A stretch of DNA of 64,000 nt, taken from JANPBY01 sp963805505. Its GTDB lineage: Bacteria > Actinomycetota > Actinomycetes > DATJPE01. Positions 8,806 through 15,889 of the stretch are shown piece by piece. The notes below the pieces were generated by a model that had not been told where the DNA came from, searched no databases, and was given only the letters and a program-made list of their open reading frames with translations. The stretch is from the NCBI GenBank assembly GCA_963805505.1, contig CAWDUP010000002.1, positions 1 through 64,000 on the forward strand. The letters run 5' to 3'. How positions within the stretch are numbered: position 1 is the first letter of the stretch; every line of letters starts with the position of its first letter. The position numbers and the translations under genes are program-made.

Positions 8806-8859
8806 TTATCCACAGGGACGCGCCGCGCCGTCCCCAGGTCGTCCACAGAGCTGTCCACA
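8806..8859 (+). other. cluster of three DnaA-box-like 9-mers
   Basis: TTATCCACA at 8806-8814 is the classical consensus. TCGTCCACA (8839-8847) and CTGTCCACA (8851-8859) fit the GC-rich actinobacterial form (T/C)(T/C)(G/A/C)TCCACA. All three face the same way. There is no dnaA, dnaN, gyrase or AT-rich unwinding region nearby, so this is not oriC; it could titrate DnaA or regulate a neighbour. Confidence 0.5.
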
Positions 8860-9075
8860 GGCCGGGTCTTCTGGGCGTTGACGACACGACCGTGACGCGC
8901 ATAACGTCCGGCATCAACGAGGCCCTCGAGATAACTCGCGCGTGGGCGTCCGCAAGGGGAAGGCGGACGGACACGGGCGTGCGACTTGGGGGCCTCGTGA
9001 CCATTTCCCTACCATTGCATCGGCAGCACCTACTCGGCCCGCTTCGAGACAGATTTGGCGTACTACGGTGCGCCA

Positions 9076-9102
9076 ACGTCACGCGGAAGGCCCGCGTGAC
9101 GT
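9076..9102. promoter_or_regulatory. 11-bp perfect inverted repeat upstream of zinc-ribbon gene
   Basis: ACGTCACGCGG (9076-9086) and CCGCGTGACGT (9092-9102) are exact reverse complements with a 5-nt spacer. The element ends 64 nt before the start codon at 9167. It could be a dimeric operator or a 5'-UTR hairpin. No T-run follows, so an intrinsic terminator is less likely. Confidence 0.55.
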
Positions 9103-9166
9103 AAGGTGACCGCCGATCGCAGCGCACGCACCCGAGCGGGCGCCGACCGACCGAGGAGGACCCGCG

Positions 9167-9325
9167 ATGGCCGACGAGTACACGGGCGAGGCCTACTGCG
9201 TGAAGTGCAAGGCAAAGCGCGAGTTCACTGGCGAGATCAAGGTGAGCGCATCCGGCCGCCGTATGGCTCAGGGCATCTGCCCGGTCTGCGGCACCAAGGT
9301 CAACCGGATCCTCGGCAAGGCCTGA
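9167..9325 (+). CDS. DUF5679-type small zinc-ribbon protein
   Basis: Fifty-two residues beginning MADEYTGEAYCVKCK. Two CxxC knuckles, Cys11/Cys14 and Cys38/Cys41, form a zinc ribbon; the middle is basic (KAKREF, SASGRR). This matches the small DUF5679 proteins of actinobacteria, whose role is unknown. Translation start is secure: a GAGGAGGA ribosome binding site lies at 9153-9160. A strong hairpin follows 28 nt after the stop, so it is probably a monocistronic transcript. Confidence 0.85.
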   Translation: MADEYTGEAYCVKCKAKREFTGEIKVSASGRRMAQGICPVCGTKVNRILGKA

Positions 9326-9352
9326 GCACACCCACGCTCCAAGCACGACCCT

Positions 9353-9380
9353 GGTGGCCACCCTCTCGGGGGTGGCCACC
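9353..9380 (+). terminator. intrinsic-type hairpin after the zinc-ribbon gene
   Basis: GGTGGCCACCC (9353-9363) pairs perfectly with GGGTGGCCACC (9370-9380) around a 6-nt loop. There is no U-tract, which is common for actinobacterial terminators. It lies between the zinc-ribbon gene and the ThiF-like gene. Confidence 0.7.
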
Positions 9381-9477
9381 ACCATGTCGTCCGTCGCCCT
9401 CGAAACACTGACTCCTACCAGATCGAGGGTGGGGACGGCCGACACGATCCACAGCCGGTCCACGAAACGCTGGTCCG

Positions 9478-10557
9478 ATGACCGAACCCCTGCGCATCCG
9501 CCGGCCGATGCTCCCTCCGTCGCTCGCCAGGTTGTGGCGAGCAACCGATCGCCTTCAGCTGGGGCTGACCAGGCCAACACCGGTGATCTTGCGGGGGCTC
9601 GACGAGCGTGACGCACAATTCGTCCTCGGCTTGGACGGGCGTCATGACCTCGCAGGGGTCCTCGGGCAGGCGAGCGCACTCGGCCTGACCGCCTCACGTG
9701 CCGAGCAGCTGCTCGAGCTGCTCGACTCCGCTGACTGCCTGGCCGACGGCACCACGGACTCTCGCGTACTGGCCGAGCTGGACCTGCCGGACCGGGAACG
9801 ACTCGGCCCCGATGTGGCATCCCTGGCGTTGCTGCCGCCCGCACACGATCTCGGCCTGACCGCGTTCTCGTTGCGCCGCGCTGCGCATGTCGAGGTGCAC
9901 GGCGCGGGCCGGGTGGGAGCGGCGATCCTCAGCCTGCTTGCCGCATCGGGAGTAGGAGCCATCTCATGCGTTGACGAGGCGGCCGTACGTCCCGGCGATG
10001 TCAGTCCACTCGGCCCCAGCCGAGCCTCGGTGGGTCGACCTCGCTCCGACGCGGCGATGGCCAGCGCCATGCTGACCTCACCGGGCGTGACCACAGAGTC
10101 GGTGCAACCACCCGACGTCGTGGTGCTGGCCGGCGCACCGATAGTCGACCCAGCCGTGTCCGACGACCTGGTGAACCGGGCCATCCCGCACCTTCCAGTG
10201 ACGCTGGTGGAGACCACAGCGACCGTCGGCCCGCTCCTGGTGCCGGGCGATGGTCCCTGTCTTCGATGCATCGACCTCTATCGCACCGACCGCGATCCGG
10301 ACTGGCCGTTGGTCGCGGCCCAGCTCGGATCCGGCTGCGGCGCTCCGGTCGAGGCCTGCGATGTCGTCCTGTCCGTCGCCGCGGCGAGCCTGGCGGTGCT
10401 CGAGGTCGTGGCCTGGCTCGAGCGATCGGTGTCGCCACATCGGTGGCAGCGCAGTGCAGGCCGGGCGTACGTGCTTCGCCTCCCCGGCGGACAACCACGC
10501 CCGCGCACCTACTCAGCCCATCCCCGCTGCGGCTGCTCATGGCTCGGCGCACCCTGA
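9478..10557 (+). CDS. ThiF/E1-like family protein (Rv3196-like)
   Basis: A 359-residue protein related to ThiF/MoeB E1-type adenylyltransferases and the cyclodehydratase-associated E1-like proteins. A Rossmann-like stretch VEVHGAGRVGAAILSLLAASG (about residues 140-160) would bind a nucleotide. The C-terminal half has paired cysteines in PCLRC and HPRCGC that resemble a structural zinc site. The N-terminal 100 residues form a winged-helix-like region. It precedes the ABC1 kinase gene as in mycobacteria, so the two may act together; substrate and partner carrier are unknown. The last codon and stop lie inside a 16-bp tandem repeat. Confidence 0.75.
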   Translation: MTEPLRIRRPMLPPSLARLWRATDRLQLGLTRPTPVILRGLDERDAQFVLGLDGRHDLAGVLGQASALGLTASRAEQLLELLDSADCLADGTTDSRVLAELDLPDRERLGPDVASLALLPPAHDLGLTAFSLRRAAHVEVHGAGRVGAAILSLLAASGVGAISCVDEAAVRPGDVSPLGPSRASVGRPRSDAAMASAMLTSPGVTTESVQPPDVVVLAGAPIVDPAVSDDLVNRAIPHLPVTLVETTATVGPLLVPGDGPCLRCIDLYRTDRDPDWPLVAAQLGSGCGAPVEACDVVLSVAAASLAVLEVVAWLERSVSPHRWQRSAGRAYVLRLPGGQPRPRTYSAHPRCGCSWLGAP

Positions 10558-10594
10558 ACTCAGCGCACCCTGAACTCAGCGCACCCTGAACTCG
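10547..10594. repeat. 16-bp tandem triplication spanning a stop codon
   Basis: Three copies of GCGCACCCTGAACTCA at 10547-10562, 10563-10578 and 10579-10594 (the last copy ends G). The first copy contains the TGA of the ThiF-like gene. The array fills most of the gap to the ABC1 kinase gene. Each copy carries its own in-register TGA-like sequence, so copy-number change would not alter the upstream protein. Confidence 0.9.
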
Positions 10595-10626
10595 GGGCAC
10601 AATGAACAGGTGAGAGATCCGCGCAC

Positions 10627-11952
10627 GTGAGCGACCTGCCCAAACGCGCCGTCACGCGCTCGGCGAAGTTGGCCGCACTGCCGATCGGCTACGCCGGCCG
10701 CACCGCCCTGGGCATGGGCAAACGAGTCGGCGGACGATCCGCCGACGCGGTCTCCGCCGAGATCCAACGCGCGACGGCGGAGCAGGTCTTTCGCGTACTC
10801 GGCGAGCTCAAGGGCGGGGCCATGAAGTTCGGCCAGGCCTTGAGCGTCTTCGAGGCAGCGTTCCCTGAGGAGATGGCCGAGCCATATCGCGCGACGCTCA
10901 CCAAGCTCCAGGAAGCCGCGCCACCCATGGATGCCACGACCGTGCACCGGGTGCTCGCAGATGCCTTCGGTCGTCAGTGGCGCAGGCGGTTCCGGTCCTT
11001 CGAAGACGTACCCGCGGCTGCCGCGTCGATCGGTCAAGTGCACCGAGCGACCTGGCACGACGGGACTGATGTGGCGGTCAAGGTCCAGTACCCCGGCGCC
11101 GAACAAGCGCTGCGCGCCGATCTGTCGCAGGTCGTCCGGATGGGCCGCATGTTCGGAACCTTGATCCCGGGCATCGACATCAGGCCACTGGTCGAGGAGC
11201 TGCGCGAGCGGATGGTCGAGGAACTCGACTACCGCCTCGAGTTCGAATCCCAACGCGCTTTCGCAGAGGGTTTCGCCGATGACGCCTACATTGGCGTACC
11301 CGACGTGCTCGACGGAGCCGAGAAGGTGCTTGTCTCCCACTGGATGGAGGGACGGCCGTTGTCGCGAATCATCGCCGACGGCTCACCGGCAGAGCGAGAC
11401 CTGGCGGGGGAGCGATACGTTCGGTTCCTGTTCGCCGCTCCGTCCAAGGTCGGGCTGCTGCACGCAGACCCACACCCAGGGAACTACCGGATGCTCCCCG
11501 ATGGGCGGCTGGGGGTCCTCGACTTCGGCGCCGTGGCCAGGTTGCCGGACGGCTTGCCGCCTTCCATCGGTCGGCTCCTCTCGGTGGCCCTCGTCGGAGA
11601 TGCCAAAACCGTAGAGGCAGGGCTCCGCGCGGAGGGTTTCATCAAGCCCAAGGTCGAGGTCGACCCCGACACGCTGCTCGCCTACCTGGCGCCCTTCGTC
11701 GAGCCGGCCTCCCAGGAGACGTTCCACTTCGATCGCGCCTGGATGCAGGAGCAGTTCAACCGGGTGAAGGATCCGCGTTCGGACAACTGGTCGACCGGGC
11801 TGAAGCTGAACCTCCCGCCGGAATACCTGCTGGTCCACCGCGTCTGGCTCGGGGGCGTAGGAGTCCTGTGCCAGCTCGAAGCAACGGTGCCCATGCGCGA
11901 GCAGTTCGTCGAGTGGCTCCCGGGCTTCGTGCCACCCCCGCCGCGACCCTGA
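10627..11952 (+). CDS. ABC1/UbiB-family atypical kinase
   Basis: A 441-residue protein of the ABC1 (AarF/UbiB/ADCK) family, related to mycobacterial Rv3197. Family-specific motifs are all visible. The N-terminal KxGQ motif appears in AMKFGQALSV, the Ala-rich loop in AAASIGQVHRA, and the ATP-binding Lys in VAVKVQYPG. The catalytic loop reads LLHADPHPGNY and the metal-binding DFG is in GVLDFGAVARL. The family acts as ATPase/small-molecule kinase linked to quinone or lipid metabolism; in mycobacteria the homologue has been linked to macrolide tolerance and lies beside whiB7, as here. GTG 10627 is used, with a GGTGAGAG ribosome binding site about 10 nt upstream. Confidence 0.9.
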   Translation: MSDLPKRAVTRSAKLAALPIGYAGRTALGMGKRVGGRSADAVSAEIQRATAEQVFRVLGELKGGAMKFGQALSVFEAAFPEEMAEPYRATLTKLQEAAPPMDATTVHRVLADAFGRQWRRRFRSFEDVPAAAASIGQVHRATWHDGTDVAVKVQYPGAEQALRADLSQVVRMGRMFGTLIPGIDIRPLVEELRERMVEELDYRLEFESQRAFAEGFADDAYIGVPDVLDGAEKVLVSHWMEGRPLSRIIADGSPAERDLAGERYVRFLFAAPSKVGLLHADPHPGNYRMLPDGRLGVLDFGAVARLPDGLPPSIGRLLSVALVGDAKTVEAGLRAEGFIKPKVEVDPDTLLAYLAPFVEPASQETFHFDRAWMQEQFNRVKDPRSDNWSTGLKLNLPPEYLLVHRVWLGGVGVLCQLEATVPMREQFVEWLPGFVPPPPRP

Positions 11953-12010
11953 GCGCGACACAGTCGCACGGCGTGCCGTCCTTTCACGGGCAGTCCTCAG
12001 CGGGGTTGGC

Positions 12011-12199
12011 TCAGGACCAGAAGTCTTGGTCGAGCTTTCCTTCGATCGAGCGCAGGTGCTCGCGGCTGCACCGTTCGCAGTAGAAGATCTGCCGTCCTCG
12101 CTCCAGCGACGTCGTCCAGGTGAGCGGGAGCGTCTCGACCGTCGCGCCGCACCAAGAACACGACAGCGACGGGGACTGCTTCGTGGGCTCCACGGCCAT
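12011..12199 (-). CDS. small zinc-ribbon protein
   Basis: Sixty-two residues with Cys14/Cys17 and Cys41/Cys44 (CSWC and CERC), a four-cysteine zinc ribbon. A basic patch (SLERGRQ) and an acidic-aromatic end (KLDQDFWS) flank it. Similar short proteins occur next to whiB7/ABC1 genes in actinobacteria, but I know no function. It is convergent with the ABC1 kinase gene and separated from the whiB7 group by a long hairpin. Confidence 0.7.
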   Translation of the reverse strand: MAVEPTKQSPSLSCSWCGATVETLPLTWTTSLERGRQIFYCERCSREHLRSIEGKLDQDFWS

Positions 12200-12241
12200 C
12201 AGCCCAGGCTAGTCCTCAAGCACGGGCCCCCGAACGAACAG

Positions 12242-12288
12242 CACGATGGCCACCGGTCGGGAGGGGATCCCGGCCGATGGCCATCGTG
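12242..12288 (-). terminator. long stem-loop terminating the whiB7-side transcript
   Basis: CACGATGGCCA (12242-12252) is the exact reverse complement of TGGCCATCGTG (12278-12288). The inner sequence continues the stem with one wobble position, giving roughly 20 pairs around a small loop. It lies just downstream (minus strand) of the Arg-rich microprotein gene. Confidence 0.75.
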
Positions 12289-12326
12289 GGTGCCGGACGT
12301 GAGCCGGCGCCGTGGTCGACGCGTCC

Positions 12327-12497
12327 TCACGCCGAGGCGAGGTGCAGCCGTGCACGCAGCGCTGAGTGCTGCGCCCGGCGCAGCCGGCGCTGAGCCCGCT
12401 TGTGGGCCCGGAGCCGACGCACGAGGCGTTGGTGCTCGGCCTGCTCGAGGCCGCGATGCTGGGCCAGAGCGAGGTGATGTGGTTGAAGCTGATACAT
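12327..12497 (-). CDS. Arg/His/Gln-rich 56-residue microprotein
   Basis: ATG at 12497 is preceded by AGGAGA six nt upstream, a good ribosome binding site. The product starts MYQLQPHHLALAQHRGLEQ and continues as an amphipathic, strongly basic helix with many Arg, Gln and His and no Cys or acidic clusters. It lies 93 nt downstream of whiB7 on the same strand and before a strong hairpin, so it is likely co-transcribed and induced with whiB7. Nucleic-acid or ribosome binding is plausible from composition only. Function unknown. Confidence 0.6.
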   Translation of the reverse strand: MYQLQPHHLALAQHRGLEQAEHQRLVRRLRAHKRAQRRLRRAQHSALRARLHLASA

Positions 12498-12589
12498 GAC
12501 AGTTCTCCTGGTCAGATGTGAAAAGGCTGGGTCTCCCGTGGGAGTGATGGCCCTCGGGTGAGTGACGGGTGAGGTGACCTGCGGGCCGC

Positions 12590-12937
12590 TCATGCGGCGT
12601 CCGCCGTCGCTTGCTCCGCCGCTGCCGGCGCTGCCTGACGAGTTCCTGCAGCGACTGCAGACTCGACTGAGGCAGCGACGTCGCACTTGCGCGGACGTCC
12701 TCGGGGCCGCTTGCGGGCCACGACGACTCCCTGGATGAACAGCTGCCCGCCCCAGACGCCCCACGGCTCACGACGCTCGAGAGCGCCCGCGAGACACGCG
12801 GCACGGATCGGACAGTCAGCGCACAAGGACTTCGCGTACTCGACGTCCTGCGGCGACTCGGCGAAGAAGACCTCCGGGTCGAAGGACCGGCACGGAAGCA
12901 GCAGACGTTCCTCGGGCTCGGCTTCGAGCACGAACAT
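12590..12937 (-). CDS. whiB7: WhiB7/WblC redox-type transcriptional regulator of antibiotic resistance
   Basis: A 115-residue WhiB protein. Four cysteines (Cys16, Cys39, Cys42, Cys48) ligate a [4Fe-4S] cluster. REPWGVWGG (57-64) is the G(V/I)WGG turn that contacts region 4 of the primary sigma factor. RPRGRPRK (77-84) is the AT-hook that identifies the WhiB7/WblC class. A longer Ala-rich tail follows. In mycobacteria and streptomycetes this protein switches on genes for intrinsic resistance to ribosome-targeting antibiotics and activates its own promoter. AGGAG lies directly before the ATG. Upstream is a leader of about 310 nt with a small ORF and attenuator, and the ABC1 kinase and UvrD2 genes flank it as in mycobacteria. 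Confidence 0.95.
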   Translation of the reverse strand: MFVLEAEPEERLLLPCRSFDPEVFFAESPQDVEYAKSLCADCPIRAACLAGALERREPWGVWGGQLFIQGVVVARKRPRGRPRKCDVAASVESAVAAGTRQAAPAAAEQATADAA

Positions 12938-12967
12938 CGGATTCCTCCAATTGACCTGTGGATGGGG

Positions 12968-13010
12968 ACAAAGGAAAAGGCCGCGGATCCCGGGTGTGGG
13001 GTCCGCGGCC
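12968..13010 (-). terminator. whiB7 leader attenuator (Rho-independent terminator)
   Basis: In the whiB7 leader RNA a 9-bp GC stem (TCCGCGGCC side at 13002-13010, GGCCGCGGA side at 12979-12987 on the plus strand) closes a 14-nt loop. It is followed in the RNA by UUUUCCUUU (plus strand 12970-12978). It lies between the small leader ORF and whiB7, so when formed it would stop transcription before the gene. Confidence 0.88.
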
Positions 13011-13055
13011 TGGAGGCTGCCGGTCTAGGGGTGGTCAGACCGGTGGACTCCAGGC
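13008..13055 (-). promoter_or_regulatory. whiB7 leader antiterminator hairpin
   Basis: GCCTGGAG (13008-13015) pairs with CTCCAGGC (13048-13055), and GCCGGTCT (13019-13026) pairs with AGACCGGT (13037-13044, one wobble). The loop contains the stop codon of the leader ORF. Its 3' RNA arm (13008-13015) shares bases 13008-13010 with the terminator stem, so the two hairpins exclude each other. Confidence 0.8.
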
Positions 13056-13184
13056 ACGGGACGCGCCAGCGTCGGTGAACGGGCGCACATCGCCCAGAAC
13101 GCCGAAGGTGGGCGCGATCGCGCAAGCCTGCGTGGAGGCGTGCGAGAAGGCGCCCAGGGTGCTGGCCTTCGTGCTGTTCGTCAT
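13035..13184 (-). CDS. whiB7 leader peptide (uORF)
   Basis: A 49-codon ORF in the whiB7 5' leader. It starts at ATG 13184 after a GGTGGAG ribosome binding site, reads MTNSTKASTLGAFSH at the N-terminus, and ends in the loop of the antiterminator hairpin. Known whiB7/wblC uORFs act by translation rather than by product. A ribosome that completes this ORF would cover the 5' arm of the antiterminator and let the terminator form. A ribosome stalled early by an antibiotic would leave that arm free and allow readthrough into whiB7. The sequence shows the ORF and hairpins directly; the mechanism is inferred from the established system. Confidence 0.82.
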   Translation of the reverse strand: MTNSTKASTLGAFSHASTQACAIAPTFGVLGDVRPFTDAGASRAWSPPV

Positions 13185-13256
13185 GTTCTCCACCGCGGGT
13201 CACCTCCTCATCTGATGCTGCTGGCCGTGGCGTGGGTCGCCTCGACGTGTTTTTGA

Positions 13257-13295
13257 AGAGTAGGGAACGCGCGCCGAGTGTGCAAACCTATTTTC
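13257..13295 (-). promoter_or_regulatory. whiB7 promoter with A/T-tract for WhiB7 autoactivation
   Basis: On the minus strand: -35 TTGCAC (13280-13285), a 17-bp spacer, and -10 TACTCT (13257-13262). Immediately upstream of the -35 is GAAAATAGG (plus 13287-13295), the short A/T stretch beside the -35 that the WhiB7 AT-hook is known to need. Predicted transcription start is about 13250, giving a leader of roughly 310 nt. Confidence 0.78.
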
Positions 13296-13352
13296 GAGGT
13301 TTTTTCACATTGATTTCCGAACCGTGACCTGAGCCGCAGACCTAGGCGCTGG

Positions 13353-15440
13353 TCAGACCTCAGTCAGGACCGCGAGAACGGCATCGGCGTAGCGGTCGAG
13401 CTTGGTCGCACCCACGCCGCTGATCCGCGAAAGTTCCTGACGCGAGGACGGTCGACGAGCGGCGATCGCTTCCAGCGTCGCATCGGTGAACACGACGAAG
13501 GCGGGGACCGAGTCGGCCCGCGATCGATCCAGGCGCCAGGCGCGCAGCGCCTCGAACACGGCCTCGTCGTAGGCCGGCGGGCAGTCCGGGCAACGACCTC
13601 TCTTTCGTTCAGCGGCCGAAGACAAGGCTCGCCCACAGGTGAGGCAGTGCGGTTCGAGGCGCCCCCGCGAACGCCTTGCCCGCGGTTGGCGTCCTGCGCC
13701 TGGCCCGGGCGACTGCGAGGCCTCGGCCGGTCGAAGACCGTCCAGAAACCGGGAGGGCCGACGGTTGGTCGGGCCACCAGGGTTGCGCGCCCAGGCCCAG
13801 GACAAACTCAGGTGCACACGGGCGCGGGTCGCCCCGACATAGAGCAGTCGACGCTCTTCCTCGACCGCCTCGGGTGACTTGGCATGAATGATCGGAAGCA
13901 TCCCTTCAGTCACTCCGACGAGGAAGACCGCGTCCCACTCCAAACCCTTGGCGGCGTGCAACGAGGCCAAGGTGACGCCTTCGACGGTAGGTGCGTGCTG
14001 GGCGGCGGCGCGCTCGTCAAGCTCCATCACCAGGTCCGCGAGTCCAACGAGATCGGCCCCCCTGGTGGCCACGAGCTCTTCGGACAGCCGCACCAGGGCG
14101 GCCAAGCTCTCCCAGCGTTCGCGTGAGGCGCCGCCTTGCGGAGGGGCGGCCGGCTCCCAGCCGATCGAGGCGAGAACGTCGGTGACCTGACGGACGAGGT
14201 CGTTCCCTTCGGCGGCCCGAGCCGCGCCGCGCAGCAGCAACAGGCCTTCCTTCACCTCCGGCCGGTCGAAGAACCGGGCGCCGCCGCGAAGCACGTAGGG
14301 GATGCCGGCCGTGCTCAGCGCATCCTCGTATGCCTCGGACTGGGCGTTGATCCTGAACAGGACACAGATCTCCGAGGCCCGAACGCCGGAATCGAGCAGT
14401 GCCTGAACTCTCTCGGCCACGCCGGCAGCCTCCGCGGGCTCGTCTGGAAAGCCGAGGAACTGCGGTGGAGGGCCAGCCGGACGCACGGGCACGAGCTCGA
14501 TGCGCGCCTCGGCGGCAGGACCAGTCGCGCCCGCAACGATCCGGTTGGCCAGGTCGACGACCTGGGGGGTCGATCGATAGTCCCGCACGAGCCGCACCAC
14601 CTCGGCTCGCGGAAACTGATCGCGGAAACCAAGCAGGTAGCGCGGAGAGGCACCAGTGAACGAATAGATCGTCTGGCTTGCATCACCGACGACGCAAAGG
14701 TCATCCCGGTCGCCGAGCCACAGCTCGAGCAGGCGCTGCTGGAGCGGGTTGACGTCCTGGTATTCATCCACGACGAAGTGTCGGTAGGCGGACCGGACCT
14801 GATCGGCCACATCGCGCCGCTCCTCGAGCGCGGCGACGGTGAGCAAGAGGACGTCTTCGAAGTCGATCAGTCCACGCGCGCGCTTGGTCTCCTCGTAGCC
14901 GGCAAAGACCCGGCTCATGGTCGCGGCGTCCAGGTCGAGCGGAGGCACCCGGCCCGAGCGGGTGGCCGCCTCGGGGTAGTCCTCGGGGGACGTACGAGTC
15001 ACCTTGGCCCACTCGATCTCGGCCGCAAGGTCTCGTAGGCCGGTGGGTCCGGGCGCGAGCCGTTGTCGACCCGTCGACTCGGCGAGGATCGGCACCTTGC
15101 GGTCGGTGAGGGTCGGGAGCGATCCGCCGACGACCTGAGGCCAGAAGTAGCGCAGCTGGCGCAACGCGGCGGAGTGAAAGGTCCGGGCCTGCACGCCGCT
15201 CACGCCGAGCTCGCGAAGCCTCCCCCGCAGCTCACCAGCCGCGCGTGTGGTGAAAGTCACCGCAAGCACGGTCGGCGGCTGGTAGATGCCGGCATGGACC
15301 GCGTAGGCGATGCGGTGGGTGATGGCCCGCGTCTTTCCGGTGCCCGCCCCTGCAAGGACACACAGCGGTCCGGACAACGACTCCGCGACGAGGCGTTGCT
15401 CCTGATCGAGCGCGGCGAGTACGGCGTCGGCGTCGGGCAC
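13353..15440 (-). CDS. uvrD2: ATP-dependent DNA helicase UvrD2
   Basis: A 695-residue superfamily I 3'-5' helicase. Walker A GAGTGKT is at 31-37, the DEYQDVN Walker B box follows, and the QTIYSFTGA and VVRLVRDYRS motifs are typical of UvrD. Downstream of the motor is the tetracysteine module (CLTC and CPDC separated by a basic loop) that is characteristic of and needed in mycobacterial UvrD2. A C-terminal HRDC domain (about the last 75 residues) follows. The start is taken as GTG 15440 with AGGATGG upstream; the longer ORF to 15545 has a non-conserved N-terminus and runs towards the divergent mycoredoxin gene. Role: DNA unwinding in repair and replication. Confidence 0.92.
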   Translation of the reverse strand: MPDADAVLAALDQEQRLVAESLSGPLCVLAGAGTGKTRAITHRIAYAVHAGIYQPPTVLAVTFTTRAAGELRGRLRELGVSGVQARTFHSAALRQLRYFWPQVVGGSLPTLTDRKVPILAESTGRQRLAPGPTGLRDLAAEIEWAKVTRTSPEDYPEAATRSGRVPPLDLDAATMSRVFAGYEETKRARGLIDFEDVLLLTVAALEERRDVADQVRSAYRHFVVDEYQDVNPLQQRLLELWLGDRDDLCVVGDASQTIYSFTGASPRYLLGFRDQFPRAEVVRLVRDYRSTPQVVDLANRIVAGATGPAAEARIELVPVRPAGPPPQFLGFPDEPAEAAGVAERVQALLDSGVRASEICVLFRINAQSEAYEDALSTAGIPYVLRGGARFFDRPEVKEGLLLLRGAARAAEGNDLVRQVTDVLASIGWEPAAPPQGGASRERWESLAALVRLSEELVATRGADLVGLADLVMELDERAAAQHAPTVEGVTLASLHAAKGLEWDAVFLVGVTEGMLPIIHAKSPEAVEEERRLLYVGATRARVHLSLSWAWARNPGGPTNRRPSRFLDGLRPAEASQSPGPGAGRQPRARRSRGRLEPHCLTCGRALSSAAERKRGRCPDCPPAYDEAVFEALRAWRLDRSRADSVPAFVVFTDATLEAIAARRPSSRQELSRISGVGATKLDRYADAVLAVLTEV

Positions 15441-15562
15441 CGCCCCATCCTGCCTCCCCCATCCCACAGCTCCCAGCCTTGCTCCCCTCCGGGGGAAGGA
15501 ATTCGGCCGCCTTCGAGTTGAATGAAGTGTCAACAAGCCATCCACCGACTGCGAGGACGTCC

Positions 15563-15817
15563 TTGAGCACCCAGAACACGCTGACCATCTACAGCACGAC
15601 GTGGTGCGGGCCGTGCGTGCGACTGAAGGCTCAGCTGGACCGAGCAGGGATCGGCTATGAGGTCATCGACATCGAGATGAACCCTGAGGCCGCGCTGTTC
15701 GTGCAGTCGGTCAACAACGGCAGCCAAACGGTCCCGACGGTGGCCTTTCCGGACGGCACCACCTTGACGAACCCCAGCGTCATCGCCATCCAGGACCGGT
15801 TGACGCAGTCCGTCTGA
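15563..15817 (+). CDS. mrx1: mycoredoxin (glutaredoxin-like)
   Basis: An 84-residue glutaredoxin-fold protein with the active site TTWCGPC (Cys15/Cys18), the cis-proline motif TVPTV and the actinobacterial GTTLTNPS signature. Mycoredoxins reduce mycothiol mixed disulfides on proteins. The CGPC centre is thioredoxin-like, whereas the mycobacterial protein has CGYC. TTG 15563 is chosen because GAGGA (15553-15557) is well placed and the homologous fold starts here; the upstream GTG at 15527 lacks a good ribosome binding site. It is divergent from uvrD2, as in mycobacteria. Confidence 0.88.
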   Translation: MSTQNTLTIYSTTWCGPCVRLKAQLDRAGIGYEVIDIEMNPEAALFVQSVNNGSQTVPTVAFPDGTTLTNPSVIAIQDRLTQSV

Positions 15818-15889
15818 ACGGCCCCCTAGCCGGCGGTTGGGCCGAGGCGGTCAGGGCTCATGCGGCAGCGACCCCTGGTGCCGTTGCCG

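Larger units (their letters stand above)
8672..9166. other. 495-bp non-coding gap with palindrome, DnaA-box-like cluster and inverted repeat
   Basis: No convincing gene is present: the ORFs crossing it have no family resemblance. It holds a perfect 14-bp palindrome (8770-8783), three same-orientation DnaA-box-like 9-mers (8806-8859) and an 11-bp inverted repeat (9076-9102) just upstream of the zinc-ribbon gene at 9167. It separates two diverging genes, so it must carry both promoters; I could not assign -35/-10 pairs with confidence. Confidence 0.7.

Noticed and set aside
8806..8859. Chromosomal origin oriC
   Set aside because: DnaA-like boxes only; no dnaA/dnaN neighbours, no AT-rich unwinding element.
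8786..9844. 352-codon minus-strand ORF across the 8.7-9.2 kb gap
   Set aside because: Crosses the zinc-ribbon gene and terminator; composition is non-coding and part of it merely translates the DnaA-box-like repeats.
12958..13215. 85-codon plus-strand ORF in the whiB7 leader
   Set aside because: Antisense to the uORF, hairpins and promoter; no ribosome binding site and no resemblance to a protein.
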